From: JAJEEA01 sp965116765
GTDB taxonomy: Bacteria > Acidobacteriota > Vicinamibacteria > Vicinamibacterales > UBA8438
NCBI GenBank assembly: GCA_965116765.1
Contig: OZ220718.1
Coordinates: 5,022,001 to 5,086,000 of the forward strand
Direction of reading: 5' to 3'
DNA: 64,000 bases
Position 1 is the first letter of the stretch; the number at the start of each line of letters is the position of its first letter. The translations under genes and the position numbers were made by a program. Positions 8,525 through 17,176 of this stretch are shown piece by piece. The notes below the pieces were generated by a model. The model searched no databases. It saw only the letters and a program-made list of their open reading frames with translations, and had not been told where the DNA came from.

Positions 8525-10473
8525 GGCTCGAGGTTCTCTATCTCGACCGGCTCGATCGCGCCGGCCGGCCGGAAGCCGAAGACGCGGCCGTAGAAGTACA
8601 GCTCGGCCTCCGCCGCGCGGCGGATGTTGGCCGCTTGTCGGAACCCGTGCTGCTCGCCCTCGAACATCAGGCAGGCGACGGGCAGGCCCTTCCGGCGCAG
8701 GGCGTCGGCCATGCGCTCGGTCTGGTCGGGGGGCACCACCGCGTCCTCGAGGCCCTGCAGGAAGATGACGGGGCAGGAGAGGCGGTCGACGGCGTGGATG
8801 GGCGAGCGCTCCTCGTAGAGGTCGGCGCGTGCCGGCCACGGGCCGATCAGGGCGTCGAGGTAGCGCGACTCGAACTTGTGGGTGTCGCGGGCGAGGGCGG
8901 CGGCGTCCGAGACGCCGTAGTACGACGCGCCCGCCGTGAACACGCTGCCGAACGCGAGCGCGCACAGGGTGGTGTAGCCGCCGGCCGAGCCGCCGCGGAT
9001 CGCGAGCCGGGCGGGGTCGACGTCGCCCCGCGCGACGAGGTATCGCGCCGCCGCCTCGCAGTCCTCGCGGTCGACGATGCCCCAGCCGCCGCGCAGGAGG
9101 CGGCGATAGGCGGTGCCGTAGCCCGTCGACCCGCCGTAGTCCACGTCGACGACCGCGAACCCGCGCGTCGTCCAGTACTGGATGGCCAGCCGGAAGCCCG
9201 GGTCGGTGCTGCCGGTGGGCCCGCCGTGGATGAACGTGAGCAGCGGCGGCCGCTCGCCCTCGGGGGCGCGGAACGCGGGGTTGCGCGGCGGGTAGTACCA
9301 GGCGTGCGCGGTGCGGCCGCCCGCGCTCGGGCAGGCGATGGGCTCGGCGCGGGACACGTACGAGGGGTCTAGCTTCGGCTCCGCGCCGCGGCGCAGCGTC
9401 TCGACCTCTCCGGTGTCGGCGTCGATCGCGACGAGGACCGCGCCGGCCTCCGCGCCGGCGGCCGTGCACAGCAGCCGGCCGCGCGACGCGGCGGTGAAGA
9501 AGCCGAACGTCGTGAACGGCGTGGCGATCTCGCGCAACCGCCCCGCCGCCACGTCGATCACCCCCAGCCGGGTGCCGGCCGCGTTCCCGTAGTGCGCGAC
9601 GATGCGGTCCGCCTCGAGCACCGCGTAGCGGCCCATGCCGAACAGCCACGGGGGCGACCCGAACTCGGCCTCCATCGGCAGCACCGGGACCAGCCGCTCT
9701 CCGTCCCAGCGGTGGAGGTTCCACCAGCCCGAGACGTCGGACACGCAGTACAGGGTGCCGTCCGGGCCCCACGCCGGCTGGAGCACGGAGACCTCGCCGC
9801 CGTTGCCGCCCGCGATCCGGCGCGGCGACGTCAGGACGCCGTCGGCGGCCACGTCCGCGATCCAGAGCTCCGTCGCGTCCCACGGCATGTTGGGGTGGTT
9901 CCAGCAGACCCACGCCAGGCGGCTCCCGTCGGGGCTGAGGCGGGGCGACGCGTAGAAGTCGAAGCCGCGGTGGACCGGCGCCGGCTCGCCGCCGCCGGTG
10001 GGGACCGACACGAGCAGGTTCTCGGCCTCCCGGCCCGCGCGCCGATGGTCCTCGGCCACGCAGATCAACCGGTCCCGGGCGTCGTCCACCGTCGCGTCGG
10101 CGTAGCGGACGGCGGTCTCGGGCGTGATGGCGGTCGGCGCCTCCGACCCGTCCACCGGCCGGCGGTACAGCCGCTGGTCGGAGAAGTTCGAGAAGTACGC
10201 CACGCCGTTCGACACCGCCAGCGCCCCGCCGCCGTACTCGTGGACCCGGGTCCGGGCGTTGTGGGCGGGCGTCGTCAGCTCCGTCATCGCGCCGTCCGTG
10301 GTCAGCCGCATCGCCGCGCACCGGCCCGCCTCGTCCGGACGCGACTCGACCCAGTACACGTCGTCGCCGTCGACGGCGACGCCTTCGAACCGCAGCGCCC
10401 CCGCGGTCAGCATCTCCGTGGTGACCGGCGACTCCCACGCCCCGTACGGCGCGACGGTTCGTTCAGCGTCCAT
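8521..10473 (-). CDS. S9-family prolyl oligopeptidase-like peptidase
   Basis: The 650-residue protein has an N-terminal beta-propeller-like half (repeats such as RLSPDGSRLAWVCWN and WGPDGTLYCVSDVSGWW) and a C-terminal alpha/beta-hydrolase. Visible catalytic elements are the nucleophile in GGSAGGYTT (about residue 495), the Asp in GLEDAVVPPDQ and the His in GEQHGFRQ. It also has FIHGGPTG (oxyanion region) and VDYGGSTGYG, typical of dipeptidyl-aminopeptidase/acylaminoacyl-peptidase members. No signal peptide is visible, so it is likely cytoplasmic peptide turnover. The ATG at 10473 is preceded by GGGAGTGAG, so the 28-residue in-frame extension upstream is not needed. Its stop overlaps the start of the tRNA nucleotidyltransferase. 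Confidence 0.9.
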   Translation of the reverse strand: MDAERTVAPYGAWESPVTTEMLTAGALRFEGVAVDGDDVYWVESRPDEAGRCAAMRLTTDGAMTELTTPAHNARTRVHEYGGGALAVSNGVAYFSNFSDQRLYRRPVDGSEAPTAITPETAVRYADATVDDARDRLICVAEDHRRAGREAENLLVSVPTGGGEPAPVHRGFDFYASPRLSPDGSRLAWVCWNHPNMPWDATELWIADVAADGVLTSPRRIAGGNGGEVSVLQPAWGPDGTLYCVSDVSGWWNLHRWDGERLVPVLPMEAEFGSPPWLFGMGRYAVLEADRIVAHYGNAAGTRLGVIDVAAGRLREIATPFTTFGFFTAASRGRLLCTAAGAEAGAVLVAIDADTGEVETLRRGAEPKLDPSYVSRAEPIACPSAGGRTAHAWYYPPRNPAFRAPEGERPPLLTFIHGGPTGSTDPGFRLAIQYWTTRGFAVVDVDYGGSTGYGTAYRRLLRGGWGIVDREDCEAAARYLVARGDVDPARLAIRGGSAGGYTTLCALAFGSVFTAGASYYGVSDAAALARDTHKFESRYLDALIGPWPARADLYEERSPIHAVDRLSCPVIFLQGLEDAVVPPDQTERMADALRRKGLPVACLMFEGEQHGFRQAANIRRAAEAELYFYGRVFGFRPAGAIEPVEIENLEP

Positions 10474-10585
10474 CGGTCTCACTCCCGGGGCAACCGCGCG
10501 AACGGGACGCGCGCCGCAGAACCGTTGCCGGACGGCGGCGAGCCCGGCCGCCGCCACGGCGCGGTGGCGAGGCGGATCCGCCGCG

Positions 10586-11266
10586 TCACAGCGATTGCGC
10601 GAGCCGGAACCCGTAGTCGGTGTAGCGCAGCGACGGGTCGAGGCTGCTGCGGGCGGCGGTGCGGTTCAGGGTCAGCGCGTGCCGCCACGCGCCGCCCCGC
10701 GAGGCGCGCCGCCGGCCCTCCTCGGGCCCCACCGGGTTGACGGCGGGCGCGCGCTCGTAGAAGTCGCGGTCGTGCCAGTTCGAGCACCACTCGTGGATGT
10801 TGGCGCCGATGCCGTACAGCCCGAACCCGTTGGGCGTCCCGCGGGTGACCGGCCACGGACCGGCGAGCGGGCCCCGGCCCCGGTTCGGCACCCAGTCGGG
10901 AATCTCGTCGCCCCAGGGATACCGCTGGCCGTCGGGTCCGCCTCGGGCCGCCCGCTCCCACTCCGCCTCGGTCGGCAGCCGGACCGCGGCGCCCGGGCGC
11001 GAGCGCCAGGCGCAGTACGCGACCGCGTCGTGCCAGCTCACGCCGACCACCGGCAGGTCCGCCCCCGCAAAAACGGGGTTGTCCCACTCGCGCGGCGGCT
11101 CGTGGCCGGCGGCCTCGAGGAACCCGGCGTACTCGGCCCGGGTCACGGGATGGACGGCCATCCGGAACCCGTCCACCCACACCCGGTGGACGGGGCGCTC
11201 CGACGGCTGGCCCTCGTCGCTCCCCATCAGGAACCAGCCCGGGGGGATGGTGACGAACTCGGACAT
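10586..11266 (-). CDS. formylglycine-generating-enzyme/sulfatase-modifying-factor-like protein
   Basis: This 226-residue protein is a single FGE-sulfatase domain (SUMF1 fold). It begins FVTIPPGWFLMGSDEGQPSE, then RPVHRVWVDGFRMAVHPVTR; mid-motifs are VVGVSWHDAVAYCAWRS and LPTEAEWERAARGGPDGQRY; it ends with GANIHEWCSNW, ASRGGAWRHA and YTDYGFRLA. It is shorter than secreted formylglycine enzymes and has no signal peptide. Cys residues occur in AYCAW and EWCSN, but I could not confirm the catalytic Cys pair. It may instead be one of the many non-catalytic members. It sits 33 bp downstream of the HtrA-like gene and may share its transcript. No sulfatase gene is visible in the window. Confidence 0.8.
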   Translation of the reverse strand: MSEFVTIPPGWFLMGSDEGQPSERPVHRVWVDGFRMAVHPVTRAEYAGFLEAAGHEPPREWDNPVFAGADLPVVGVSWHDAVAYCAWRSRPGAAVRLPTEAEWERAARGGPDGQRYPWGDEIPDWVPNRGRGPLAGPWPVTRGTPNGFGLYGIGANIHEWCSNWHDRDFYERAPAVNPVGPEEGRRRASRGGAWRHALTLNRTAARSSLDPSLRYTDYGFRLAQSL

Positions 11267-11298
11267 GGGGCGGGCCGGCGGCGGGCAGGGGGCGCCGC

Positions 11299-12450
11299 CT
11301 ACATCAGGGGGACGACGATATCGAGCATGTCGCCGTCGCGCGAAACGGTCACCTCGACCTCGTCGCCGGGCTGGTAGCGGTCGAGAACGAGGCGCAGCTC
11401 GCGGAACGACCGCACCGGCTCGCCGTCGATGCGGACGATGATGTCGCCGATCTGGTTGGCGTTCGGCTCGGTGCCGCGCAGCCCGGCCCGAGCCGCGCCC
11501 GAGCCCGGGTTGACCTCGGCGACGACGACCCCGTTCACCCCGAGCCGCGCCGTGACGAACCGGTTCCACTGCTGGTCCGTCGAGATGCCGAGTCGGGCCG
11601 GCGTGTACTCGCCGTTGGCGATCAACTGCGGTACGACCCGGGTCACCGTGTTGATGGGGATGGCGAAGCCGATGCCGGCCGAAGTGCCCGACGGGCTCGC
11701 AATCTGGCTGTTGATGCCGATCACTCGGCCGCGGCTGTCGAGCAGGGGGCCGCCGGAGTTGCCGGTGTTGATGGCCGCATCCACCTGGATGACGTCCTCG
11801 ATGATGTCGCCGGTCAGGCCCTGGATCTGGCGGCTGAGGGCCGAGATGATCCCGGTGGTCAAGGTGGCGCTGTAGCCGAAGGGGTTCCCGATGGCGTACG
11901 CGCTCTGCCCGACGCGCACGCGGTCGCTGTCGCCCAGCCGGACCGGACGCAGCGAGTCGGCCGGAGCGTCGATCCGCAGCACCGCCAGATCGTGTCGGTC
12001 GGAGCGTACGACGTACTCTGCCATGTAGCTGGTCTGATCGTGCATGACCACGCGCGCGTTCGACGCACCCTGCAGGACATGGGAGTTGGTGACGATGTGA
12101 CCGTTCCTGTCCCACACGAAGCCGGTTCCCGTGCCCAGGGGCACCTCGCCGCCGATGACGCGGCCGAAGAAGTCCCGACGGCGAGTGACGGTGCTGATGT
12201 AGACGACCGACGGGCTGGTGCCCTCGAAGAGATCGACGATCGCCTGCTCGTCCGGCCGGAGGTCGGTGTAGGGCCCGGGGGCCGGCCCGCGCTGGGCCGC
12301 GAGCACCGGCCGGACCTCGCCGCGCTCGACGGCGGCGTTGGCCGGGACCAGCTCGAACGTGCATCCGCCCGCCGCGACCGCGAGCAGGGCGGTCGCCGCG
12401 AGGCCTTGCGCTACCGGGTAGTGACGGCGCCGATTGAACCTGTGTGCCAT
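11299..12450 (-). CDS. HtrA/DegP-type trypsin-like serine protease with PDZ domain, predicted lipoprotein
   Basis: This 383-residue protein has a signal sequence ending in a lipobox (LLAVAAGGC, Cys30), so it should be anchored in the envelope. The protease domain carries the full catalytic triad: H124 (VTNSHVLQG), D154 (RHDLAVLRI) and S232 (NTGNSGGPLL). A single PDZ domain follows at about residues 275-380 (RLGVNGVVVAEVNPGSGAAR, QIGDIIVRIDGEPVRS, ending DMLDIVVPLM). It would act in envelope protein quality control, like DegS/DegP. Start ATG 12450 gives the complete lipoprotein signal. The domain order and triad are intact. Confidence 0.92.
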   Translation of the reverse strand: MAHRFNRRRHYPVAQGLAATALLAVAAGGCTFELVPANAAVERGEVRPVLAAQRGPAPGPYTDLRPDEQAIVDLFEGTSPSVVYISTVTRRRDFFGRVIGGEVPLGTGTGFVWDRNGHIVTNSHVLQGASNARVVMHDQTSYMAEYVVRSDRHDLAVLRIDAPADSLRPVRLGDSDRVRVGQSAYAIGNPFGYSATLTTGIISALSRQIQGLTGDIIEDVIQVDAAINTGNSGGPLLDSRGRVIGINSQIASPSGTSAGIGFAIPINTVTRVVPQLIANGEYTPARLGISTDQQWNRFVTARLGVNGVVVAEVNPGSGAARAGLRGTEPNANQIGDIIVRIDGEPVRSFRELRLVLDRYQPGDEVEVTVSRDGDMLDIVVPLM

Positions 12451-12639
12451 GACGACGTCCCGCGAGTCCGGGCCCGGTCGTCGGCCCCGGCCCTCGCTCG
12501 CGTCGTACACGGAGGTGGGCCGGGCCGAGTCCCGGCCCGGAGATTGTCGCCTGCGGCTCCGATGCGCCCCGCCGCCGACCCTGCAGGGGGTCGGCGCCTT
12601 CGGGGCGGCGGCCGCGCCTTCCTGGCCCGCCCCTCGTCG

Positions 12640-12712
12640 CCTTCGGCTCCGCTGGGCGCCCAACCGATTCTCCAGGAGTCGGCGCCGTTCCTCGGCGCCG
12701 ACGCTTACGCGG
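12640..12712 (+). repeat. dispersed palindromic intergenic repeat, copy A
   Basis: Bases 12643-12665 (GCCTTCGGCTCCGCTGGGCG) are followed by a hairpin with arms GTCGGCGCCG and CGGCGCCGAC around TTCCT. The block is nearly the same as copy C at 36840-36915 in the same orientation; copy B at 13672-13745 is in the opposite orientation. It overlaps the 3' end of trxA by a few bases and may serve as its terminator. The rest of the 12451-12704 gap shows a further hairpin near 12572-12595 and no gene. Confidence 0.6.
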
Positions 12713-13061
12713 ACTCCTGCGCGACCTTCGGCTCGACGTGCCGGTCGAGCAGCTCGGCCAGCTGGTCCTTGCCGGCCACGCCGACCGTCGCCTCCACCAC
12801 CTCGCCGCCCTTGAACAGCAGCAGGGTGGGAATCGAGCGGACGCTGTACTTCTCGGGCGTGGCCGGGTTGTCGTCGATGTTCAGCTTGCCCACGACGACG
12901 CGGCCGTTGTACTCGTCGGCGAGCGCGTCGACGGCCGGGGCGATCATGCGGCACGGGCCGCACCACTCCGCCCAGAAGTCCACCAGCACCGGTTTGTCCG
13001 ACTGCAGCACCGCCTGCTGGAAATCGCCGTCGGTGAGGGTCTGCGTATGTTCCGAGGCCAT
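12705..13061 (-). CDS. trxA: thioredoxin
   Basis: This 118-residue protein has the WCGPC active site (C34 and C37 in FWAEWCGPCRMIAP) and the cis-proline region VRSIPTLLLFKGGE. Length and motifs match TrxA. It reduces disulfides in cytoplasmic proteins. ATG 13061 is used, with GGAGGAAAG-like ribosome binding bases upstream. The gene stands alone between two hairpin repeats; a TATACT box (AGTATA at 13144-13149 on the plus strand) about 80 bp upstream could be its -10 element. Confidence 0.95.
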   Translation of the reverse strand: MASEHTQTLTDGDFQQAVLQSDKPVLVDFWAEWCGPCRMIAPAVDALADEYNGRVVVGKLNIDDNPATPEKYSVRSIPTLLLFKGGEVVEATVGVAGKDQLAELLDRHVEPKVAQESA

Positions 13062-13193
13062 CGTTGGTGTCTTTCCTCCGTCTTTCGGGCTGGTGGACGA
13101 TCCGCCTTCGCCGGCCGGAGCCGGCGTCCCGGTTCAACCGTTCAGTATACTTCGCTTGGACGTTGTCCCGCCCGATTCGGTTCGCGCCAGAGA

Positions 13194-13218
13194 GTCTGCG
13201 CCGCAGAACGCCGCAGAC
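13194..13218. terminator. hairpin after the small basic protein gene
   Basis: GTCTGCG (13194-13200) and CGCAGAC (13212-13218) pair around an 11-base loop, directly after the stop codon of the minus-strand gene at 13221. The stem sequence is related to the palindrome of the dispersed repeats at 13672 and 36880, so it may be a partial copy of that family used as a terminator. Confidence 0.4.
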
Positions 13219-13220
13219 CC

Positions 13221-13481
13221 CTAGCCGTTGCGCCCCGACTCTTCCCCGGATTCCTCGGCTTCCTCGAAGGTGGCCAGCCCCTCCACCTGCCACTCGGCCA
13301 GGGGCTGGGGCCCCGCGACGATGCCCTCGAGATCGGGGTCGCCGGAAGCGCGCGGCTGCGACGCCGCCTGCGCGCGGCGTTCCTTCGCTTCCTGTCGCCG
13401 CGCGTCCTTCAGCTTGCGCTGCTCCTGCCGGGCGCGTTCACGCTGCCGCTTCTGCTGTGTCGGTCGTCCACGAGTTGCCAA
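13221..13481 (-). CDS. small basic protein of unknown function
   Basis: This 86-residue protein is strongly two-part. Residues 1-42 are Arg/Lys/Gln-rich and probably one helix (RGRPTQQKRQRERARQEQRK, then LKDARRQEAKERRAQ); the tail is acidic (GPQPLAEWQVEGLATFEEAE, ESGEESGRNG). I do not recognise the family, though the charge pattern and the RGRPTQQKRQRE opening suggest a nucleic-acid- or ribosome-associated protein. It is followed by a hairpin, and a 364-bp gap separates it from the divergent DedA-type gene. Apart from repeat copy B, I see no gene in that gap. Confidence 0.55.
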   Translation of the reverse strand: MATRGRPTQQKRQRERARQEQRKLKDARRQEAKERRAQAASQPRASGDPDLEGIVAGPQPLAEWQVEGLATFEEAEESGEESGRNG

Positions 13482-13671
13482 TCGTCACCTCCTTGGGCGG
13501 GGTGCGGATCGGCCTGAGCAGACGGCAGGTCTGTCGAGAGTGACGCGCTGAGGGTATAGCGGTTGGAGACCTGCCGGCTCGACGGATGGGGATGCCCACC
13601 ACGGGCCGATCGATATGTCGAATCTGTCCCTACAGCTTAACAGCGCCGGGGGCGAAAGGCAAAGCGGCGTC

Positions 13672-13745
13672 AGGGGTCTGCGCGGCAGAACGGTGCAGAC
13701 TCCCGGCGGGATTGGCGGGCCGGCAAGCCGAGCCGCGGACGAGGC
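13672..13745 (-). repeat. dispersed palindromic intergenic repeat, copy B
   Basis: GTCTGC and GCAGAC frame CGGCAGAACGG (about 13675-13702), followed by TCCCGGCGGGATTGGCGGGC and AAGCCGAGCCG. The order is the reverse complement of copies A and C. It lies in the divergent spacer between the small basic gene and the DedA-type gene. Confidence 0.5.
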
Positions 13746-13845
13746 TCTCCGGGTTGGCGCGAGCGCCGCGGCGGCGGGGCTATAATCCCGGTTCCGGCGG
13801 TTCGATTCGCGCCCCGCCGGGCACCGGCAAGCCATCCCGCCAGTC

Positions 13846-14430
13846 ATGGACGGACTCCGCGACAGCCTCCTGGCCCTGGGCATCCCCGGGCTCTTTCTCA
13901 TCGCCTTTCTCGACTCGGCCGGCGTTCCCCTGCCCGGCGGCGTCGACGTGGTGGTGCTGTTGCTGGCCTGGCAGCAGCCGTCGCTCTTCGTCTGGATCGC
14001 GCTGGCCGCGTCGACGGGCTCGACGCTGGGATGCCTGGTCCTCTACCGCATCGGGCGCACCGGCGGAGACCGCGCCGTCCGCCGCCTCGACCCCGGGAAG
14101 CGCGAGTGGGTCACCCGGAAGGTCCGCGAGAACGACGTCGTCGCCATGCTCGTCGCGGTCCTCGCGCCCCCGCCGTTCCCGGCCAAGGTGTTCATGCTCG
14201 TCGCGGGCATCATCGGCATGTCGTGGACCCGGTTCGCCGCCGCGATCTTCGTCGGGCGGATGATCAGGTTCACGGGCGAGGCGTACCTGGCCGTCCGTCT
14301 CGGCGACCGGGCGGTCGAGACCTTGCAGCAGCACTATCCCACCATCGGCGCGGCGCTGGCGCTGGCGGTGATCCTGTATCTCGCGGTGAAGTGGCTCCGG
14401 AAGCGCCGGCGGCTCGTCGCCGCGGGTTGA
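13846..14430 (+). CDS. DedA/VTT-domain membrane protein
   Basis: This 194-residue protein has the SNARE-associated/VTT fold of the DedA family. Visible are a first re-entrant/helix segment (GIPGLFLIAFLDSAGVPLPG), transmembrane stretches LFVWIALAASTGSTLGCLVL and MLVAVLAPPPFPAKVFMLVA, the GxxGMSWxRF-like turn (GIIGMSWTRFAAAIFVGRMI) and a final helix (TIGAALALAVILYLAVKWLR). DedA proteins are proposed lipid (undecaprenyl-phosphate or phosphatidylethanolamine) translocases of the inner membrane. The gene ends 34 bp before the CRISPR array, leaving no room for a long leader on that side. Confidence 0.88.
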   Translation: MDGLRDSLLALGIPGLFLIAFLDSAGVPLPGGVDVVVLLLAWQQPSLFVWIALAASTGSTLGCLVLYRIGRTGGDRAVRRLDPGKREWVTRKVRENDVVAMLVAVLAPPPFPAKVFMLVAGIIGMSWTRFAAAIFVGRMIRFTGEAYLAVRLGDRAVETLQQHYPTIGAALALAVILYLAVKWLRKRRRLVAAG

Positions 14431-14462
14431 GCCGAAACGGACCGCGGACTCGAGCGCGGACT

Positions 14463-14798
14463 CGGCTCCCCGCCGCGCGTGGCACGGACGGAACGTGCCG
14501 GTCCGGGTCGAAGTCCGCCGTGCCCGGCTCCCCGCGACGCGTGGAACCGACCCATCGTAGCCGGCGGGGATTGAGCCCGCTCGGCCAGCTCCCCGCCGCG
14601 CGTGGAACGGACCGGCCCGGGGGGCGGGGCCCGGACCGCGGACGGCCAGCTCCCCGCCGCGCGTGGAACGCCCCGGCGGCCGAGAAGTCGCCGTGCTAGG
14701 CGAAGTCCAGCTCCCCGCCGCGCGTGGAATGGACGGGATGCGGTCTGGGTCCCAACCGGCATTGCGCCCAGCTCCCCGCCGCGCGTGGAACGGACCCT
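14463..14798 (+). CRISPR. six-repeat CRISPR array, type I-E-like, no cas genes in the window
   Basis: A repeat with core GCTCCCCGCCGCGCGTGGAA followed by CGGACC begins at 14465, 14527, 14588, 14649, 14710 and 14771. The spacing is 62, 61, 61, 61 and 61 bp, so a 28-29-bp repeat with 32-33-bp spacers. That geometry and the CTCCCCGC...GGAACGGACC ends are those of type I-E arrays. The five spacers are unrelated to each other. The first two repeats are the most divergent (GTGGCACGGACG and CGCGACGCGTGGAACCGACC); the last is clean. Degeneracy therefore suggests a leader on the right (14799-14873), while the resemblance to the I-E consensus suggests plus-strand transcription. Orientation is unresolved. 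Flanks are a DedA-type gene and a secreted-protein gene. Confidence 0.85.
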
Positions 14799-14873
14799 TG
14801 CGCTGGCGCGTTCGCGCGTCTATGGTTGGATGATCGGTGGTTTCGCGTGCAACCCCGTTTCTGGGAGGGGCCC

Positions 14874-15895
14874 ATGAACAGACGGAGCTTCGCGGCGGCG
14901 GTGACGGCGTTTGCGCTGGCCGTCCCGGCGGCGGTGTCGGGACAGGGGCCGGCGCCGGAGGGATGGACGGCGCCGCGCACGGCGGACGGTCATCCCGACC
15001 TGCAGGGCATCTGGGCGAGCGACTCGGCGACGCCGCTCGAGCGGCCGGCCGAGCTCGCCGACAAGGCGTTCCTGACCGACGAGGAGGTGGCGACCCTCCG
15101 CTCTCGCGCGGCCGCGCTGTTCAACGGCGAGACCGACGCGGCGTTCGGCGAGAGCGTGTTCCGGGCCGCCCTGGCCGACCGCGACGACTTCCAGTCGGGT
15201 GACGGGGTGACCGAGGAGAACCCCGAGGGGACCGGCAACTACAACCAGTTCTGGCTGATCGACCGCTGGTTCGACAACCGGACGTCGCTCATCGTCGACC
15301 CCCCGAACGGCCGCCTGCCCGCCCTGACGGCCGAGGCGGAGGAGCGGCGGGCAGCCGCGCGCAACCGTGAGCGGCCGCCCTTCCCGCGGGGACCGGAGGA
15401 TCTCGGCGCGGGCTGCGGTGCAGCGGCGGGCGCATCCCGATGACGGGGCGCGGCTACAACAGCAACTACCAGATCCTGCAGACGGCCAGCCACGTCGTGA
15501 TCCAGATGGAGATGATGCACGACACGCGCATCATTCCCCTCGACGCTTCGGCCCCCGCGACCGCGCTCCGCGGCGACCTCGGCGTCTCGCGCGGCCACTG
15601 GGAGGGGGACTCGCTGGTGGTGGAGACGACGAACCTGAAGCGGGGCGGCGGCGGATCGTCGCCGGACCTGCGTCTGCTCGAGCGCTTCACCCGGGTCGGT
15701 CCCGAGACCCTCGCCTACGAGTACACCATGGACGACCCGGGCACCTGGACGCGGCCGTGGACGGCGCGCATCTACATGCGTCCCGCCCCGGGGACCGGCG
15801 TCATCTACGAGTTCGCGTGCCACGAGGGCAATTACGCCCTCGAGCACACGCTGCGGGGCGCGCGTCTCCAGGAAGCCGGCAAGATCGCGCCATGA
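14874..15895 (+). pseudogene. secreted protein of unknown function, interrupted by one frameshift
   Basis: The first frame (14874-15436) begins with a signal peptide (MNRRSFAAAVTAFALAVPAA, then VSGQ) and carries GWTAPRTADGHPDLQGIWAS, LERPAELADKAFLTDEE and FWLIDRWFDNRTSLIVDPPN. The second frame (up to 15895) continues the same family with LRCSGGRIPMTGRGYNSNYQ, GHWEGDSLVVETTNL, LLERFTRVGPETLAYEYTMD and the end FACHEGNYALEHTL. A single-base change near 15405-15412 (GGCGCGGGCTG) breaks the reading frame; with one base corrected it gives about 340 residues. This is a common periplasmic family that I associate with Acidobacteriota; no function is known to me. It could be a real pseudogene or an assembly error. 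Confidence 0.75.
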
Positions 15896-15937
15896 GACCT
15901 TCCCGCAACGCGAGGCTTCAGGGCGGGCAACGCGGGG

Positions 15938-17176
15938 GTGCGCGTCGGGGTCGTCGGGCTCGCGCTCGCCGCCGTCCTGGGCGCGGCCTGCGGCGGCGGG
16001 GCGCCGGCCGTCGAGGTGCTGCGCGCCCCCGACGGGGCGAGCCTGCCCCAGGCCGCGGTCGACGGCGACGGGCGGCTGCACCTCATCTACTACACCGGAT
16101 CGATGAGCAGAGGCGACCTGTGGCACGTCACCCGGGCGCCGGGGGCGGCCGACTGGTCGGCGCGGCAGCGCGTGAACAGCCAGTCGTACTCGGTCACCGG
16201 CCTCGGGCCCGTCGACGGCGGGCAGCTCGCGGTCGGGCCCGACGGCCGCCTCCACGTGACGTGGTTTCGCCGCGACCCCACCTGGTTCCACTACACGCGC
16301 ACCGACGACGCGGGCGCGTTCGAGCCCCAGCAGACGCTCTCGGCTCGGGAGGAGGGGGGCGTGGAGACCGGGTCGACGGTTGCGGTCGACGGCGGTGGCG
16401 ACGTCTACGTCTTCTGGCACGCCGACCCGGTCCAGGACGCCGACCGCCGCGTCTACCTCGCGGCATCTCGCGACAACGGCAAGCACTTCGAGCCGCCGCG
16501 GCCCGTCGGCCCCGCCGCCGAGGGGGCATGCGGCTGCTGCGGGCTGCGGGCGGCGGCCGACGGGGCGGGCGCGGTCCACGTGTCGTACCGCGGCGCCGGC
16601 GACAACGTGCATCGCGGCATGCGGCTGCTCACGAGCACCGACGGCGGCCGCACGTTCGACGACCGGTTGATCCAGCCGTGGAACATCGGCGCGTGCCCGG
16701 TCGCCACCACCACCCTCGCCAGCGGCCCGGACGGGACGCTGGTGGCGTGGGAGACCGAGGGGCAGGTCTTCGTCGCCAACACCGAGCGGCTCGACGAGCC
16801 GTGGTCCCCGCCGGGCGAGGCGCAGTTCCGGCGCAAGAACGCGACGGTGGCCGTCAACGATCAGGGTGACGTCCTGCTCGCGTGGGGCGACGGCCCCGGC
16901 TGGCAGTCGGGGGGGAACCTGTACTGGCAGGCGTTCGACGCGCGCGGCCGTCCCCTCGGCGAGACGGGCCACGGCGAGGCGCCGATTCCGGCGCGCAGCG
17001 TGCCCACCGTCGTCGCGCGGGGAGACGGCTCGTTCGTGATCGTCGTCGGGCGCGCGCCAGACGGCTCGTTCGTGATCGTCTATGCCGCCGCCTGCAGGCC
17101 GGGCGCTGTCTCGCTGGCACGGGCGACCCCCGCGCGGGAGTTCGGTGCGAGGAATCGGGAGGGAGAACGCAGGTGA
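15938..17176 (+). CDS. BNR/sialidase-like repeat lipoprotein
   Basis: This 412-residue protein starts at GTG 15938 with a lipobox (ALAAVLGAAC), so it is probably a lipoprotein. The body has repeated beta-propeller strands (AVDGDGRLHLIYYTG, AVGPDGRLHVTWFRR, AVDGGGDVYVFWHAD, ASGPDGTLVAWETEG, AVNDQGDVLLAWGDG) and one Asp-box (STDGGRTFDD), as in sialidase-like propellers. Catalytic sialidase residues cannot be assigned, so it may only bind glycans or be structural. A CGCCG-Cys motif (EGACGCCGLRAA) sits mid-protein. Near the end a short tandem duplication repeats DGSFVIV (GDGSFVIVVGRAPDGSFVIV). The stop overlaps the GTG of the serine hydrolase by 4 bp. Confidence 0.72.
   Translation: MRVGVVGLALAAVLGAACGGGAPAVEVLRAPDGASLPQAAVDGDGRLHLIYYTGSMSRGDLWHVTRAPGAADWSARQRVNSQSYSVTGLGPVDGGQLAVGPDGRLHVTWFRRDPTWFHYTRTDDAGAFEPQQTLSAREEGGVETGSTVAVDGGGDVYVFWHADPVQDADRRVYLAASRDNGKHFEPPRPVGPAAEGACGCCGLRAAADGAGAVHVSYRGAGDNVHRGMRLLTSTDGGRTFDDRLIQPWNIGACPVATTTLASGPDGTLVAWETEGQVFVANTERLDEPWSPPGEAQFRRKNATVAVNDQGDVLLAWGDGPGWQSGGNLYWQAFDARGRPLGETGHGEAPIPARSVPTVVARGDGSFVIVVGRAPDGSFVIVYAAACRPGAVSLARATPAREFGARNREGERR

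Noticed and set aside
7154..10438. A 1094-residue minus-strand frame spanning two genes
   Set aside because: Only the last 456 codons are the tRNA nucleotidyltransferase; the front part is the S9 peptidase gene read out of frame.
14334..14877. Open frames of 91 to 142 residues across 14334-14877
   Set aside because: They translate the CRISPR repeats and spacers; the periodic peptide in them is due to the 61-bp repeat.
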